Shown: positions 11,256-22,153, numbered from the stretch's first letter. The stretch is 64,000 nucleotides of DNA from Klebsiella pneumoniae (GCF_000742135.1 NZ_KN046818.1:3353447-3417446); one strand, 5' to 3'. The notes: generated by a model not told the origin, from the letters alone. A program made the numbers and translations.

Positions 11256-11298
11256 AAAAACACCTCTCCCCGGCGTTTGTTTAACGTAAGGAGAGGTG
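11256..11298 (-). terminator. Intrinsic terminator between yqhD and dkgA
   Basis: On the minus strand a 9-base stem (CACCTCTCC and GGAGAGGTG, loop 20 bases) is followed directly by TTTTTA. It lies just after the yqhD stop, so it should reduce read-through into dkgA. Confidence 0.65.
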
Positions 11299-11315
11299 AA
11301 TCAGGCGGGGAGTGC

Positions 11316-12479
11316 TTAGCGTGCAGCCTCGTAGATACGGCGGCTGACGTCCAGGGTGATATCCTGATGTTCGCCCAGTTTAGTCATGCCGTGCTCTTCC
11401 AGTTTCGCCAGCAGCGCCGGGATGGAGCTACCGTCGAGACCGTAATCGGAAAGGCGGGTCGGCACGCCCATCTGCTCGAAGAACTGACGCGTTGCGGCGA
11501 TGGCGGCATCGATACGTTGGTCGTCAGAGCCTTCGGTAATATTCCACACGCGCTCGGCATACTGCAGCAGCTTCTCGCGCTTGGCATCGCGTTTCTCATT
11601 CCACAGCGCCGGCAGCACGATAGCCAGCGTCTGGGCGTGATCCAGGCCGTGCATCGCCGTCAGCTCGTGGCCGAGCATATGCGTCGCCCAGTCCTGTGGC
11701 ACGCCTGCGCCGATCAGGCCGTTCAGCGCCTGCGTCGCCGCCCACATAATGTTGGCGCGCACGTTATAGTTCTCCGGTTCCTGCAGGGCTTTCGGGCCAT
11801 CCTCGATCAGGGTCAAGAGAATGCCTTCGGCGAAACGGTCCTGGATTTTGCCGTCTACCGGGTAGGTCACGTACTGCTCGACGGTATGGACGAAGGCGTC
11901 AACCACGCCGTTCGCGACCTGGCGCGGCGGCAGGGTATAGGTATAAACCGGATCGAGGATCGCGAACTGCGGCTGGACGTGCGAAGACATAAACGCGCGT
12001 TTGTCGCCGGTGGTTTTCCGCGATATGACCGCGCCTTTGTTGGATTCAGAACCGGTCGCTGGCAGAGTCAGTACCGAGCCCATTGGAATGGCGCTGGCAA
12101 TTTTGCTGCCATAGGTTTCCAGAATTTCCCACGGATCGATATCCGCGTCGTAGTGGGCTGCTGCAGCGATAAACTTGGTGCCATCCAGCACCGAACCGCC
12201 GCCGACCGCCAGCAGGAAGGTCACTTTCTCTTCCCGGGCGAGTTTCACCGCATTCATCAGGGTTTCGTAAGACGGGTTCGGCTCGATGCCGCCAAATTCA
12301 AGGACATCCAGGCCATTCAGAGCGGTGAGGACCTGATCCAGGACGCCTGTTTTTTTGACGCTGCCGCCGCCGTAGGTGATCAGTACGCGGGCTTCCGCCG
12401 GGATCTGTTCACGCAGCTTTTCAATCGCGCCTTTGCCAAACAGAATGCGGGTTGGGGTATGCAGGTCGAAATTATTCAT
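11316..12479 (-). CDS. yqhD: NADPH-dependent aldehyde reductase YqhD (Fe-type alcohol dehydrogenase)
   Basis: A 387-residue iron/zinc group III alcohol dehydrogenase that reduces short aldehydes such as those from lipid peroxidation, methylglyoxal and glyoxal. The nucleotide-binding motif GGGSVLDGTKF is at about residues 93-103. The metal ligands lie in the segments containing DAFVHTVEQY and MLGHELTAMHGLDHAQTLA. Length equals E. coli YqhD. It is divergent from its activator gene yqhC across a 196-base gap and leads the yqhD-dkgA unit. Confidence 0.96.
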   Translation of the reverse strand: MNNFDLHTPTRILFGKGAIEKLREQIPAEARVLITYGGGSVKKTGVLDQVLTALNGLDVLEFGGIEPNPSYETLMNAVKLAREEKVTFLLAVGGGSVLDGTKFIAAAAHYDADIDPWEILETYGSKIASAIPMGSVLTLPATGSESNKGAVISRKTTGDKRAFMSSHVQPQFAILDPVYTYTLPPRQVANGVVDAFVHTVEQYVTYPVDGKIQDRFAEGILLTLIEDGPKALQEPENYNVRANIMWAATQALNGLIGAGVPQDWATHMLGHELTAMHGLDHAQTLAIVLPALWNEKRDAKREKLLQYAERVWNITEGSDDQRIDAAIAATRQFFEQMGVPTRLSDYGLDGSSIPALLAKLEEHGMTKLGEHQDITLDVSRRIYEAAR

Positions 12480-12675
12480 TGCTTAAGTCCTCCAAAGAGT
12501 AAAACCGTCGACAGGGACGATACCGCTGCCCGATGAAGGTTATTGTGGTCCTGGCGCCGTTGACCCTCAATGCACATTCCTGCCGATGTCTTGCCTATTT
12601 CTCCATATGGCTGGAGAATTTGTAGCGGCCTGCGCACAATGTACAGGTGAAGAAACATCGGGAGAGACGGTGGCA

Positions 12676-13575
12676 ATGCAACACGCAGAGATATGTCGGA
12701 CATTAACGGAGAAGATTAACCTGCTGAAAGATAAGCACGAAATGTTAAGTTCGTTGCTGCCTGACGTCCGTTTGCTGTACGGAACGCAACCGGGGCCCCG
12801 GACGCCGGTGATGTATCAGCCGGGGATCGTTTTTCTCTTTTCGGGCCATAAAATTGGTTATATCAATGAGCGGACTTTTCGCTACGATACAAACGAATAT
12901 TTACTGCTGACCGTGCCGCTACCTTTCGAGTGCGAAACCTTTGCCACCCCGGAGGTGCCCCTCGCCGGGATGCGCCTGAACGTCGATATCCTGCAACTGC
13001 AAGAGCTGCTGATGGATATTGGCGAAGATCCGCTGTTTCAGCCTGCGGTCGCCTCCAGCGGGATAAACTCCGCGGTACTCTCGGAGGATATTCTGTGCGC
13101 TGCCGAACGGCTGCTTGACGTGATGGAGCGGCCGCTGGACGCACGGATCCTGGGCAAGCAAATCGTCCGCGAAATTCTGTATTATGTGCTGACGGGGCCC
13201 TGCGGCGGCGCGCTGTTGGCGCTGGTCAGCCGGCAGACCCACTTCAGCCTGATAAGTCGCGTGCTCAAGCATATCGAAAGCCAGTACACCGAAAACCTCA
13301 GCGTCGATCGGCTGGCGGCGGAAGCGAATATGAGTGTGTCAGCGTTTCACCATAATTTTAAAGCGGTGACCAGCACTTCTCCTTTGCAGTATCTGAAAAA
13401 CTACCGTTTGCATAAAGCACGAATGCTGATGATCCATGACGGCATGAAGGCCAGCGCGGCGGCGATGCGCGTGGGATATGAAACCCCTTCGCAGTTCAGC
13501 CGCGAGTTTAAGCGCTACTTCGGTTTGACGCCGGGAGAAGACGCCGCGCGTATTCGCACGATGCAGGGGATGTAA
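12676..13575 (+). CDS. yqhC: AraC-family activator YqhC of yqhD-dkgA
   Basis: A 299-residue regulator. An N-terminal AraC-type ligand domain covers about 25-190, and two helix-turn-helix motifs lie at about 205-295 ([22 protein letters not shown] and [25 protein letters not shown]). The ATG at 12676 follows a GGAGAGACGGTGGCA region and gives the length typical of the family. An in-frame extension to 12586 is possible but would overlap the divergent promoter. In E. coli YqhC senses aldehydes and turns on yqhD and dkgA. Its position beside those genes supports the same role. Confidence 0.9.
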   Translation: MQHAEICRTLTEKINLLKDKHEMLSSLLPDVRLLYGTQPGPRTPVMYQPGIVFLFSGHKIGYINERTFRYDTNEYLLLTVPLPFECETFATPEVPLAGMRLNVDILQLQELLMDIGEDPLFQPAVASSGINSAVLSEDILCAAERLLDVMERPLDARILGKQIVREILYYVLTGPCGGALLALVSRQTHFSLISRVLKHIESQYTENLSVDRLAAEANMSVSAFHHNFKAVTSTSPLQYLKNYRLHKARMLMIHDGMKASAAAMRVGYETPSQFSREFKRYFGLTPGEDAARIRTMQGM

Positions 13576-13624
13576 TACCGGGAAAGGGCGGCCGGGCGGG
13601 CGCAGGCCCCCCGGCAGGTAAGCG

Positions 13625-14284
13625 TCAGGCGCTGCAATATTTCTTTTTAATGACCACGAACAGCGTGCCGAGCAGGCCAGCCAGCAGCAGGGCAATCGGC
13701 AGGATCATCAGACAGGTCATCACCTGATCTTCATGGCGCTTCACAAACGGGATCATGCTCAGCGCATAGCCAAGACCCGTCACCACACAGACCCACAGCA
13801 GGGCGCTCAGCCAGTTGAAGAACTGGAAGCGGCGGTTCGGCAGGCCAGAAATCCCGGCCATGGTTGGCAGCAGGGTGCGGACAAACGCCAGAAAACGGCC
13901 CGCGAGCAGCGCCAGCAGGCCGTGGCGGTCAAACATGCAGGTGGCGCGCTGATGGTACTTATGCGGCAGATGCGCCAGCCAGCCTTTCACCGTTTGCGTA
14001 TTGCCCAGCCAGCGCCCTTGCACATAGCTCAGCCAGCAGCCGAGGCTGGCGGCGGCGGTCAGAATGGCGATAGTGGGCACAAAGTCCATGACGCCTTTAG
14101 CAATCAGCGCGCCGGCGAGCAGCAGCAGGCTGTCTCCCGGTAAAAAGGAGGCGGGCAGCAGCCCGTTTTCCAGAAACAGGGTCGCGAACATAACCAGATA
14201 TACAACGCCCACAACGTGAGGGTTCGCCAATGCGGCAAAATCATGTTGCCACAGCGCGGCGACAATCTCTTGAATGACAACCAT
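13625..14284 (-). CDS. yghB: DedA-family membrane protein YghB
   Basis: A 219-residue inner-membrane protein of the DedA superfamily, needed with YqjA for cell division, Tat export and proton-motive-force balance in E. coli. Several hydrophobic segments are seen (about 26-48, 56-76, 138-160, 172-190, 195-215). The family motif region [22 protein letters not shown] is at about 39-60, and the re-entrant part with [19 protein letters not shown] (here [12 protein letters not shown]) at about 127-145. It is convergent with yqhC and followed upstream by metC, the E. coli order. Confidence 0.94.
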   Translation of the reverse strand: MVVIQEIVAALWQHDFAALANPHVVGVVYLVMFATLFLENGLLPASFLPGDSLLLLAGALIAKGVMDFVPTIAILTAAASLGCWLSYVQGRWLGNTQTVKGWLAHLPHKYHQRATCMFDRHGLLALLAGRFLAFVRTLLPTMAGISGLPNRRFQFFNWLSALLWVCVVTGLGYALSMIPFVKRHEDQVMTCLMILPIALLLAGLLGTLFVVIKKKYCSA

Positions 14285-14364
14285 GGACTTTCCTAAGTGG
14301 TACCGTATTGTTGACTAGTGTACTCCTGAAGAGGCCCGAGCACCTTGATCCCGGGCGCAACAAA

Positions 14365-14399
14365 AGCGGCCGCTTTGCTAAAAAGCGTCCGCTATTGTT
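14365..14399 (-). terminator. Intrinsic terminator after metC
   Basis: On the minus strand a near-perfect stem pairs the bases at 14382-14393 with 14365-14376 (AGCGGACGCTTT against AAAGCGGCCGCT). It is followed by TTTGTTG. It lies 16 bases or more past the metC stop and upstream of yghB. Confidence 0.65.
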
Positions 14400-14415
14400 G
14401 CCACTGACTGTCACT

Positions 14416-15693
<1,278 letters not shown>

Positions 15694-15771
15694 TTACCCG
15701 GCCCGCGGTTAGCCGCTTTTTTACTGCGTAAGCGCAAGGAAAATAAACGTGATTTGCTGCACAGTGTAAAT

Positions 15772-15790
15772 ACTAATGAGAACCACTATC
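15772..15790. promoter_or_regulatory. Fur box upstream of exbB
   Basis: The 19-mer ACTAATGAGAACCACTATC matches the Fur consensus at 14 of 19 positions. It lies 64 bases upstream of the exbB start, consistent with iron repression of exbBD. Confidence 0.65.
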
Positions 15791-15853
15791 AATTCGATGT
15801 CGTTTTGATATTATTGTGGGCAGATTTTGTGATTATCGTCGTGGAGATAGAGC

Positions 15854-16585
15854 GTGGGTAATAATTTGATGCAGGCGGATCTCTCCGTTTGGGGTATGTA
15901 TCATCATGCCGATATTGTCGTTAAGGTGGTGATGATTGGCCTGATTCTGGCGTCGGTCGTCACATGGGCCATTTTCTTCGGTAAAGGGGCGGAAATCCTC
16001 GCCAGCAAGCGTCGCCTCAAACGTGAACAGCAGCAGCTGGCAGAAGCCCGCTCTCTCGATCAGGCCAGCGATATCGCCAGCGCCTTTGAGGCGAAAAGCC
16101 TCACCACCCAGCTTATCAATGAAGCGCAGAACGAACTCGAACTCTCTGCCGGTGCCGAAGACAATGAAGGCATCAAGGAACGAACCGGTTTTCGCCTTGA
16201 GCGCCGCGTTGCGGCGGTCGGTCGCCATATGGGTCGCGGTAACGGCTACCTGGCGACCATCGGCGCCATTTCCCCGTTTGTGGGCCTGTTTGGTACCGTC
16301 TGGGGCATCATGAACAGCTTTATCGGCATCGCCCAGACCCAGACCACCAATCTTGCGGTGGTAGCGCCGGGCATCGCAGAAGCGCTGCTGGCGACGGCCA
16401 TCGGCCTGTTCGCCGCCATCCCGGCGGTGGTCATCTATAACATCTTCGCCCGCATGATCGGCAGCTACAAGGCCTCGCTCGGCGACGTCGCCGCTCAGGT
16501 ACTCCTGCTGCAAAGCCGCGATCTGGACCTCAGCGCCAGCGGCGTGAAGCCGGTGCGCAGCGCGCAGAAATTACGGGTAGGTTGA
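15854..16585 (+). CDS. exbB: TonB energy-transducing complex subunit ExbB
   Basis: A 243-residue inner-membrane proton-channel protein that with ExbD energises TonB. The translation starts at GTG (MGNNLMQADLSVWGMY), with GGAG seven bases upstream; the start and length match E. coli ExbB. Three membrane segments are at about 16-40, 130-152 and 173-195, the last two with the family signature ATIGAISPFVGLFGTVWGIM and APGIAEALLATAIGLFAAIPAV. It is followed by exbD after six bases. A Fur box and the divergent metC promoter lie upstream. Confidence 0.97.
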   Translation: MGNNLMQADLSVWGMYHHADIVVKVVMIGLILASVVTWAIFFGKGAEILASKRRLKREQQQLAEARSLDQASDIASAFEAKSLTTQLINEAQNELELSAGAEDNEGIKERTGFRLERRVAAVGRHMGRGNGYLATIGAISPFVGLFGTVWGIMNSFIGIAQTQTTNLAVVAPGIAEALLATAIGLFAAIPAVVIYNIFARMIGSYKASLGDVAAQVLLLQSRDLDLSASGVKPVRSAQKLRVG

Positions 16586-16591
16586 TCGGCT

Positions 16592-17017
16592 ATGGCGATG
16601 CGTCTTAATGAAAACCTGGACGATAACGGCGAAATGCATGAGATCAACGTGACGCCGTTTATCGACGTCATGCTGGTTCTGCTGATTATCTTCATGGTGG
16701 CCGCGCCGCTGGCGACGGTCGACGTGAAGGTCAATCTGCCGGCCTCCTCCAGCCAGCCGCAACCGCGACCGGAAAAACCCATCTACCTGTCGGTGAAGGC
16801 GGATAAGAGCATGTTCCTCGGCAACGACCCGGTTACCGAAGCGAATATGATTAACGCCCTGGATAGCCTGACCGCCGGCAAAAAAGATACCACCGTCTTC
16901 TTCCGCGCGGATAAAACCGTCGATTACGAGACGATGATGAAAGTGATGGATACCCTGCATCAGGCGGGCTATCTCAAGATCGGGCTGGTGGGCGAAGAGA
17001 CCGTCAAAGCGAAGTAA
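16592..17017 (+). CDS. exbD: TonB energy-transducing complex subunit ExbD
   Basis: A 141-residue partner of ExbB. It has one N-terminal membrane helix (about 23-43) with the proton-pathway aspartate Asp25 in INVTPFIDVMLVLLIIFMV, followed by a periplasmic domain. It forms an operon with exbB (6-base gap) and is followed by an intrinsic terminator. Confidence 0.97.
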   Translation: MAMRLNENLDDNGEMHEINVTPFIDVMLVLLIIFMVAAPLATVDVKVNLPASSSQPQPRPEKPIYLSVKADKSMFLGNDPVTEANMINALDSLTAGKKDTTVFFRADKTVDYETMMKVMDTLHQAGYLKIGLVGEETVKAK

Positions 17018-17044
17018 CCTCCCCCTTTCCACTTTTCTCCTCAG

Positions 17045-17066
17045 GCTGGCCTTGCGCCAGCTTTTT
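17045..17066 (+). terminator. Intrinsic terminator of exbBD
   Basis: A six-base stem (GCTGGC and GCCAGC, loop CTTGC) is followed by five T residues, 28 bases after the exbD stop. Confidence 0.75.
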
Positions 17067-17107
17067 AATAGGTGGCGCAATAACTTGTAAGACCAATCTT
17101 ATAGATG

Positions 17108-17123
17108 TGTGACAACTTTCTCA
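17108..17123. promoter_or_regulatory. Possible weak CRP site upstream of the xyloside operon
   Basis: TGTGA, six bases, TCTCA. The left half matches the CRP consensus and the right half only in part. It lies about 100 bases upstream of a sugar-uptake operon, where catabolite control would be expected. Speculative. Confidence 0.3.
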
Positions 17124-17221
17124 GTTAACAGAAAACATAAACCCGATGCGAAAAATGACAATAGGATAGTTTTTATCCTGCCTCTACAGTGAATACCACT
17201 TCATCTGAGAGGGATTATATT

Positions 17222-18640
17222 GTGAATCACGATAATAAACTGTCATTTGCGGAGAAGCTGGGATATGGCATGGGGGATGCAGCCTGCGGTATCGTTTACT
17301 CTTCGGTAACCATGTTTCTGACATGGTTTTATACGGATATTTACGGGCTTTCTGCTGCCGCAGTCGGAGTGATGTTCCTGGTGACGCGGGTTCTGGATGC
17401 GATTACCGATCCGCTAACCGGCATTGTTGCAGACCGTGTAAAGACCCGCTGGGGCCATTTTCGCCCGTGGCTTATCTGGTTTGCCGTACCTTATGCCGTG
17501 CTGGCGGTAATGACCTTCACGACTCCGGAATTTGGCGCATCGGGTAAACTGGTTTATGCCTACCTGACCTACACCTTACTCATGCTGTGTTACACCTTTA
17601 TCAATATTCCCTACTGCGCATTGGGCGGAGTCATTACGCGTGATGAGAAGGATCGCCTTTCAGCCCAGTCATATCGTTTTACGATCTCATCTCTGGCCGG
17701 TCTGATGGTTTCTGTCGCAACCCTGTTCCTGGTGGATTTTTTCGGTAAAGAAAATAAGCAGTTTGGTTTTCAGGCGACAATGGGAATCATGGGCGCGATC
17801 GCTATTGTAATGCTGGCTTTTTGCTTCTTCTCTACCAAAGAACGCGTGGCTCCAGCTGTTGAACAGCAGGGGAGCATACGCGAAGACCTCCGTCAGCTGC
17901 TGGCGAATGACCAGTGGCGTATTGTGGCGATAATTACTTTTTTCTCCAGTATGGCCGGGGTTATGCGCAGCGCCGCCACGCTCTATTATGCAACCTACCT
18001 GATGTTAGGCGGTGTGGAGTCAGCGGCGGGAACGGCCATGAAATCAGCATTTGTTTCCACCAGCGTCGTTGGCACGATTATCGGCAGCATCGCCGCCGGA
18101 TGGCTGGCCAAGCGCTATCGCGCGGTATCGCTGTTTAAAAATATCAACCTCCTGCTGGTCCTGGTTGGCGTCGTAATGTTCTTTGTGCCGCCGACCTGGC
18201 TGCCGGTGGTGTTCCCTTTATACTTCCTGGTCGGCTTCTTCCATCAGATGTACCAGCCGTTTAAATGGAACATGATGGCCAACGCTGCCGATTATGGCGA
18301 ATGGAAGTTTGGCCGTCGCATCACGGGATTATCCTATTCCGGTAATCTGTTTGCTTTGAAAATGGGCATGGCGGTTGCTGGCGCCGCCGTAGGTTTTTCG
18401 CTTGGGCTATTTGGCTATCAGGCGGGCGTAACGGCGCAGACTCCGCTGGCGACAATGGGAATTGTGGGGCTGTTAACCCTCGGTCCATCACTATCTTACC
18501 TGCTCCTGTGGTGGCTGGCGCGTTTCTATAAGCTGGATGACAAAATGATGCAGACAATTCAGCGCGAGCTGTCCATGCGTCAGCAGCAGGGGCATTCAGA
18601 GACGCATTTGCCGCTAAACGCCGTTCCGGAAAAGGCCTGA
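17222..18640 (+). CDS. Glycoside-pentoside-hexuronide symporter, XynP-like (xyloside permease)
   Basis: A 472-residue twelve-helix transporter of the GPH family (MelB, XynP, YicJ relatives). Family signatures include GYGMGDAACG at the N-terminus, DAITDPLTGIVADRVKTRWGHFRPWLIW after helix 2 and FKWNMMANAADYGEWKFGRRITGL in the C half. I prefer the GTG at 17222, eight bases after GAGAGGG, over the GTG at 17189. The next gene is a GH43 beta-xylosidase, so the likely cargo is xylobiose or other short beta-xylosides; this is inferred from the pairing. E. coli has yghA here instead. Confidence 0.85.
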   Translation: MNHDNKLSFAEKLGYGMGDAACGIVYSSVTMFLTWFYTDIYGLSAAAVGVMFLVTRVLDAITDPLTGIVADRVKTRWGHFRPWLIWFAVPYAVLAVMTFTTPEFGASGKLVYAYLTYTLLMLCYTFINIPYCALGGVITRDEKDRLSAQSYRFTISSLAGLMVSVATLFLVDFFGKENKQFGFQATMGIMGAIAIVMLAFCFFSTKERVAPAVEQQGSIREDLRQLLANDQWRIVAIITFFSSMAGVMRSAATLYYATYLMLGGVESAAGTAMKSAFVSTSVVGTIIGSIAAGWLAKRYRAVSLFKNINLLLVLVGVVMFFVPPTWLPVVFPLYFLVGFFHQMYQPFKWNMMANAADYGEWKFGRRITGLSYSGNLFALKMGMAVAGAAVGFSLGLFGYQAGVTAQTPLATMGIVGLLTLGPSLSYLLLWWLARFYKLDDKMMQTIQRELSMRQQQGHSETHLPLNAVPEKA

Positions 18641-18653
18641 GGAGATGCGAAAT

Positions 18654-20177
18654 ATGACCCCTTCTGAATACCAGAATCCTATCTTATGCGCCGATTATTC
18701 CGACCCGGATATCGTGCGCGTAGGCGATGATTTCTTTATGGTCTCTTCCAGTTTTAACCATGTGCCCGCTTTACCGATCCTGCATTCAACGGACCTGGTT
18801 AATTGGACTATCATCAACCACGTTATGGATGAACTGCCGCTACCTGGTTATGACCGGTATCAGCCGGGTAAGGGCGTATGGGCGCCGTCGATTCGCTGGC
18901 ACGATGGCAAGCTGTGGGTCTGCTTCAGCACGCCAGATGAAGGTATTTTTATCTGCCATACCGAGGATCCGTGGGGGGAATGGAGCGCTCCGCACTGCCT
19001 GCGCGAGGCCAGAGGTTGGATAGATCCCTGCCCGTTCTGGGACGACAATGGTCAGGCCTGGTTGGTACATGCCTTCGCCCATAGCCGCAGCGGCATCAAG
19101 CATAAACTGCAGTTGTTTGCGATGGCGCCGGACGCCAGCGAATTGCTGGGCGAAGGGCAGATTATCTATGACGGCTGCTGCGATTTACCTACCCTTGAGG
19201 GGCCAAAGGTTTATCAACGCGCCGGTTGGTACTACATCTTTGCTCCTGCGGGCGGGGTTGAAAATGGCTGGCAGACGGTACTGCGCGCGCGCCAGATGAC
19301 GGGGCCCTGGGAAGCCAAAAACGTGCTTTTCCAGGGAAACACCTCGATAAATGGACCACATCAGGGCGGCTGGGTGGAGGGTGAGGAGGGCGAATGCTGG
19401 TTTGTTCATTTCCAGGACTTACACCTCTATGGCCGCGTGGTTCACCTCCAGCCGATGTCCTGGGGTAACGATGGCTGGCCGCGTATCGGTGAGCAGATTG
19501 GCAACTGCGGCGTCGGACAGCCGGTTTTACGTTGGCAGCGTCCTAAAGGGTTAACGCCTTCACCGGCATTGGCGCCGCAAACCAGCGACTATTTTGCGCA
19601 AGGCCAACCGGGAATACAGTGGCAGTGGCAGGCTAACCCCAGCCCTGAGTGGCTGCTGCCGGCGAAAGGCGAACTTCGATTACGCTGCGTCCCATTATCC
19701 GAAGTCGATGGACAGAGAGCGTTATACTGGGCGCCGCAGCTGTTGCTGCAGAAATTCCCGGCGCTAACTTTTAGCGCGAAAACAAGCGTAACGTTATATG
19801 CCGCTCAGGACGGTGATGCCGGAGGCCTGATCGTATACGGCGAACGCTACGCCGCTTTGCTGGTGGAGTTTGGGCAAGGGGGTTACCGGCTCGTGTGGCG
19901 ACACGGTTGGATGAGCGATGCGGGCGTGGTGCGCGAAACTCGTCAGGTTCTTGCTGAGCTTAAGTGCGGCAAGTGTCAGCTGCAGGTGGTCGTAGGCGAA
20001 GGCGGCCTGTGTCCATTTTCCTGGCGAGCCGAGGAGGAGTGGCGGAAGGTTCCTCTTTGTTTTGCTGCCGGGAAGGGAAAATGGGTCGGCGCGAAATTTG
20101 GCCTGCTGGCTGCTTCAATGGTTGGCCTACAAAGCGAGGGCTACTCCGCTTTGCAGGACTTTGAGGTCATACTTTAA
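18654..20177 (+). CDS. Glycoside hydrolase family 43 beta-xylosidase
   Basis: A 507-residue cytosolic GH43 enzyme with no signal peptide. The five-blade propeller starts with NPILCADYSDPDIVRVGDDFFMVSSSF, where the catalytic base aspartate is in ADYSDPD. The pKa-modulating aspartate lies in RGWIDPCPFWDD, and the acid glutamate is in LPTLEGPKVYQR. A C-terminal beta-sandwich (about 310-507) is typical of the XynB subgroup. The ATG at 18654 is nine bases after GGAG; the ATG at 18645 is too close to that site. It follows the permease by 13 bases and so belongs to the same operon. Expected reaction: xylose release from imported xylo-oligosaccharides. Confidence 0.88.
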   Translation: MTPSEYQNPILCADYSDPDIVRVGDDFFMVSSSFNHVPALPILHSTDLVNWTIINHVMDELPLPGYDRYQPGKGVWAPSIRWHDGKLWVCFSTPDEGIFICHTEDPWGEWSAPHCLREARGWIDPCPFWDDNGQAWLVHAFAHSRSGIKHKLQLFAMAPDASELLGEGQIIYDGCCDLPTLEGPKVYQRAGWYYIFAPAGGVENGWQTVLRARQMTGPWEAKNVLFQGNTSINGPHQGGWVEGEEGECWFVHFQDLHLYGRVVHLQPMSWGNDGWPRIGEQIGNCGVGQPVLRWQRPKGLTPSPALAPQTSDYFAQGQPGIQWQWQANPSPEWLLPAKGELRLRCVPLSEVDGQRALYWAPQLLLQKFPALTFSAKTSVTLYAAQDGDAGGLIVYGERYAALLVEFGQGGYRLVWRHGWMSDAGVVRETRQVLAELKCGKCQLQVVVGEGGLCPFSWRAEEEWRKVPLCFAAGKGKWVGAKFGLLAASMVGLQSEGYSALQDFEVIL

Positions 20178-20283
20178 AGAAACCGTTTCTGGCCGCCTGC
20201 AGATGACGCGGGCGGCTGATGTTGCATAAGCGTTACCCTGTTGCGATATAATGGCGGCCGTTTATGTTAACTGACAGGATCTT

Positions 20284-20778
20284 ATGGAACGCTTTCTGGA
20301 AAATGCTATGTACGCCTCGCGCTGGCTGCTGGCGCCGGTTTATTTTGGCCTCTCGCTCGGTCTGATTGCGCTGACCATCAAATTTTTTCAGGAGATCTTC
20401 CACATACTGCCGCATATTTTTAGCGTCAGCGAGTCGGATATGATTCTGACCCTGCTGTCGCTGGTGGATATGACCCTGGTGGGCGGTTTGCTGGTGATGG
20501 TGATGTTCTCCGGGTATGAAAATTTTGTCTCGCAGCTGGATATTAACGAGGGTAAAGAAAAACTCAGCTGGCTGGGCAAAATGGACGCGACTTCGCTGAA
20601 AAATAAGGTTGCCGCCTCCATCGTGGCGATCTCCTCTATTCACCTGCTGCGGGTGTTTATGGATGCGAAAAACGTCCCGGACAATAAGCTGATGTGGTAC
20701 GTGATTATCCACCTGACCTTCGTGCTTTCGGCCTTTGTGATGGGCTACCTTGATCGTCTGACCAAAGTGAAACACTGA
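20284..20778 (+). CDS. yqhA: UPF0114 family membrane protein YqhA
   Basis: A 164-residue inner-membrane protein of unknown function with hydrophobic segments at about 13-35, 53-75, 110-127 and 137-155. N-terminal [20 protein letters not shown] is characteristic of the family. An ACAGGAT site precedes the ATG. It is a single gene, at the same position relative to exbBD as in E. coli except for the inserted xyloside operon. Confidence 0.9.
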   Translation: MERFLENAMYASRWLLAPVYFGLSLGLIALTIKFFQEIFHILPHIFSVSESDMILTLLSLVDMTLVGGLLVMVMFSGYENFVSQLDINEGKEKLSWLGKMDATSLKNKVAASIVAISSIHLLRVFMDAKNVPDNKLMWYVIIHLTFVLSAFVMGYLDRLTKVKH

Positions 20779-20899
20779 TCCCTTCTCTCCCGGCGGTGTT
20801 AGCCGCTGGGCTGTTTCTCCCCGTTTCATGCTTTTCTGGGCTGGCGTATGTCCGGGCTTCTGCTTTGCTTAAAGAGCGCTTAACAACGGAGGCAGGGTG

Positions 20900-21787
20900 A
20901 TGACGCGATTAACGGCCAAAGATTTCCCGCAGCAGTTGCTCGAATATTATGACTACTATGCCCACGGCAAAATCAGTAAACGCGAGTTTCTCCAGCTGGC
21001 GGGGAAATATACTGTCGGCGGGATGACCGCGCTGGCGCTGTTTAATCTGCTGAAGCCCGACTATGCCCTGGCAGAGCAGGTACCGTTCACCGACCCGGAT
21101 ATCCGCCCGGAGTATATTCATTATCCCTCTCCTGACGGTCACGGCGAAGTGCGGGCTTACCTGGTGACGCCGACAAAAATAGCCGACAAAGCGCCCGCTG
21201 TGGTGGTGGTGCATGAGAACCGCGGCCTGAACCCCTATATTGAAGATGTAGCCCGGCGGGTAGCGAAAGCGGGGTATATCGCGCTGGCGCCGGATGGCCT
21301 GAGCGCCGTCGGCGGCTATCCGGGGAATGATGATGAAGGCCGCGCCCTACAGCAGAAAGTCGATCCCGTGAAGCTGATGAATGATTTTTTTGCGGCGGTC
21401 GCGTTTATGGCGAACTATCCACAGGCGACGGGGAAGGTCGGTATCACCGGTTTTTGCTACGGCGGCGGCGTCAGCAACGCGGCGGCGGTGGCGATCCCGG
21501 AGCTGGCCTGCGCGGTGCCGTTTTACGGTCGCCAGCCGCCGCTGAAGGAGGTTGATAAAATTAAAGCACCGCTGCTGCTGCACTATGCCGGCCTCGATAG
21601 CGGCATTAATGAAGGCTGGCCTGCCTATGAACAGGCGTTGAAGGAACACCATAAAGTCTACGAGGCCTATTTCTATCAGGGCGTGAATCACGGCTTTCAT
21701 AATGATTCCACACCGCGCTACGATCGGGCTGCGGCTGATCTTGCCTGGCAACGCACGCTGGCATGGTTTGAGAAGTATTTACGCTAG
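20900..21787 (+). CDS. yghX: Dienelactone hydrolase family protein YghX
   Basis: A 295-residue alpha/beta hydrolase. The nucleophile elbow is GFCYGGG (Cys about 191), with the catalytic aspartate in HYAGLDSGINEG and the histidine in GVNHGFHND, the triad of dienelactone hydrolases. The first 60 residues carry SKREFLQLAGKYTVGGMTALALF, a Tat-like signal with KR in place of RR, so export is possible. GGAGG is seven bases before the ATG at 20900. The E. coli K-12 copy is a pseudogene; here it is intact. The substrate is unknown. Confidence 0.87.
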   Translation: MTRLTAKDFPQQLLEYYDYYAHGKISKREFLQLAGKYTVGGMTALALFNLLKPDYALAEQVPFTDPDIRPEYIHYPSPDGHGEVRAYLVTPTKIADKAPAVVVVHENRGLNPYIEDVARRVAKAGYIALAPDGLSAVGGYPGNDDEGRALQQKVDPVKLMNDFFAAVAFMANYPQATGKVGITGFCYGGGVSNAAAVAIPELACAVPFYGRQPPLKEVDKIKAPLLLHYAGLDSGINEGWPAYEQALKEHHKVYEAYFYQGVNHGFHNDSTPRYDRAAADLAWQRTLAWFEKYLR

Positions 21788-21865
21788 CGCAACCGTCATA
21801 AATAGCGCTACCGCTCGCTCAAAAAAACGCTATATAATTTATTATATAACGATTGGGAGGACGCG

Positions 21866-22153
21866 ATGGAAAATCATTTTGGCAAAGGCTTAATGGCGGG
21901 GCTACAGGCATCCTATGCTGACACCGCCGCGCATGCGGCGAATTTTTGCGCCGACTATAAACGCGGGTTTGTGCTCGGCTACTCGCACCGCATGTTTGAA
22001 AAAACCGGCGACCGCCAGCTCAGCGCCTGGGAAGCGGGGATCCTCACCCGTCGCTATGGCCTGGACAGGGATATGGTGATGGATTTCTTCAAAGAAGGTG
22101 GTTCCGGTATGGCGATGCGCTATTTTCTGGCGGGCTATCGGCTGGAAAGCTAA
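21866..22153 (+). CDS. yghW: DUF2623 family small protein YghW
   Basis: A 95-residue soluble protein of unknown function, recognised by [40 protein letters not shown] and the end [22 protein letters not shown] lies upstream of the ATG. An AT-rich palindrome (TATATAATTTATTATATA) spans about 21828-21846, just before it. Same place as in E. coli, between yghX and yghU. Confidence 0.85.
   Translation: MENHFGKGLMAGLQASYADTAAHAANFCADYKRGFVLGYSHRMFEKTGDRQLSAWEAGILTRRYGLDRDMVMDFFKEGGSGMAMRYFLAGYRLES

Noticed and set aside
11277..12536. 419-codon plus-strand open frame
   Set aside because: It is antisense to yqhD over its full length and has no family features; it is a shadow of a GC-rich gene.
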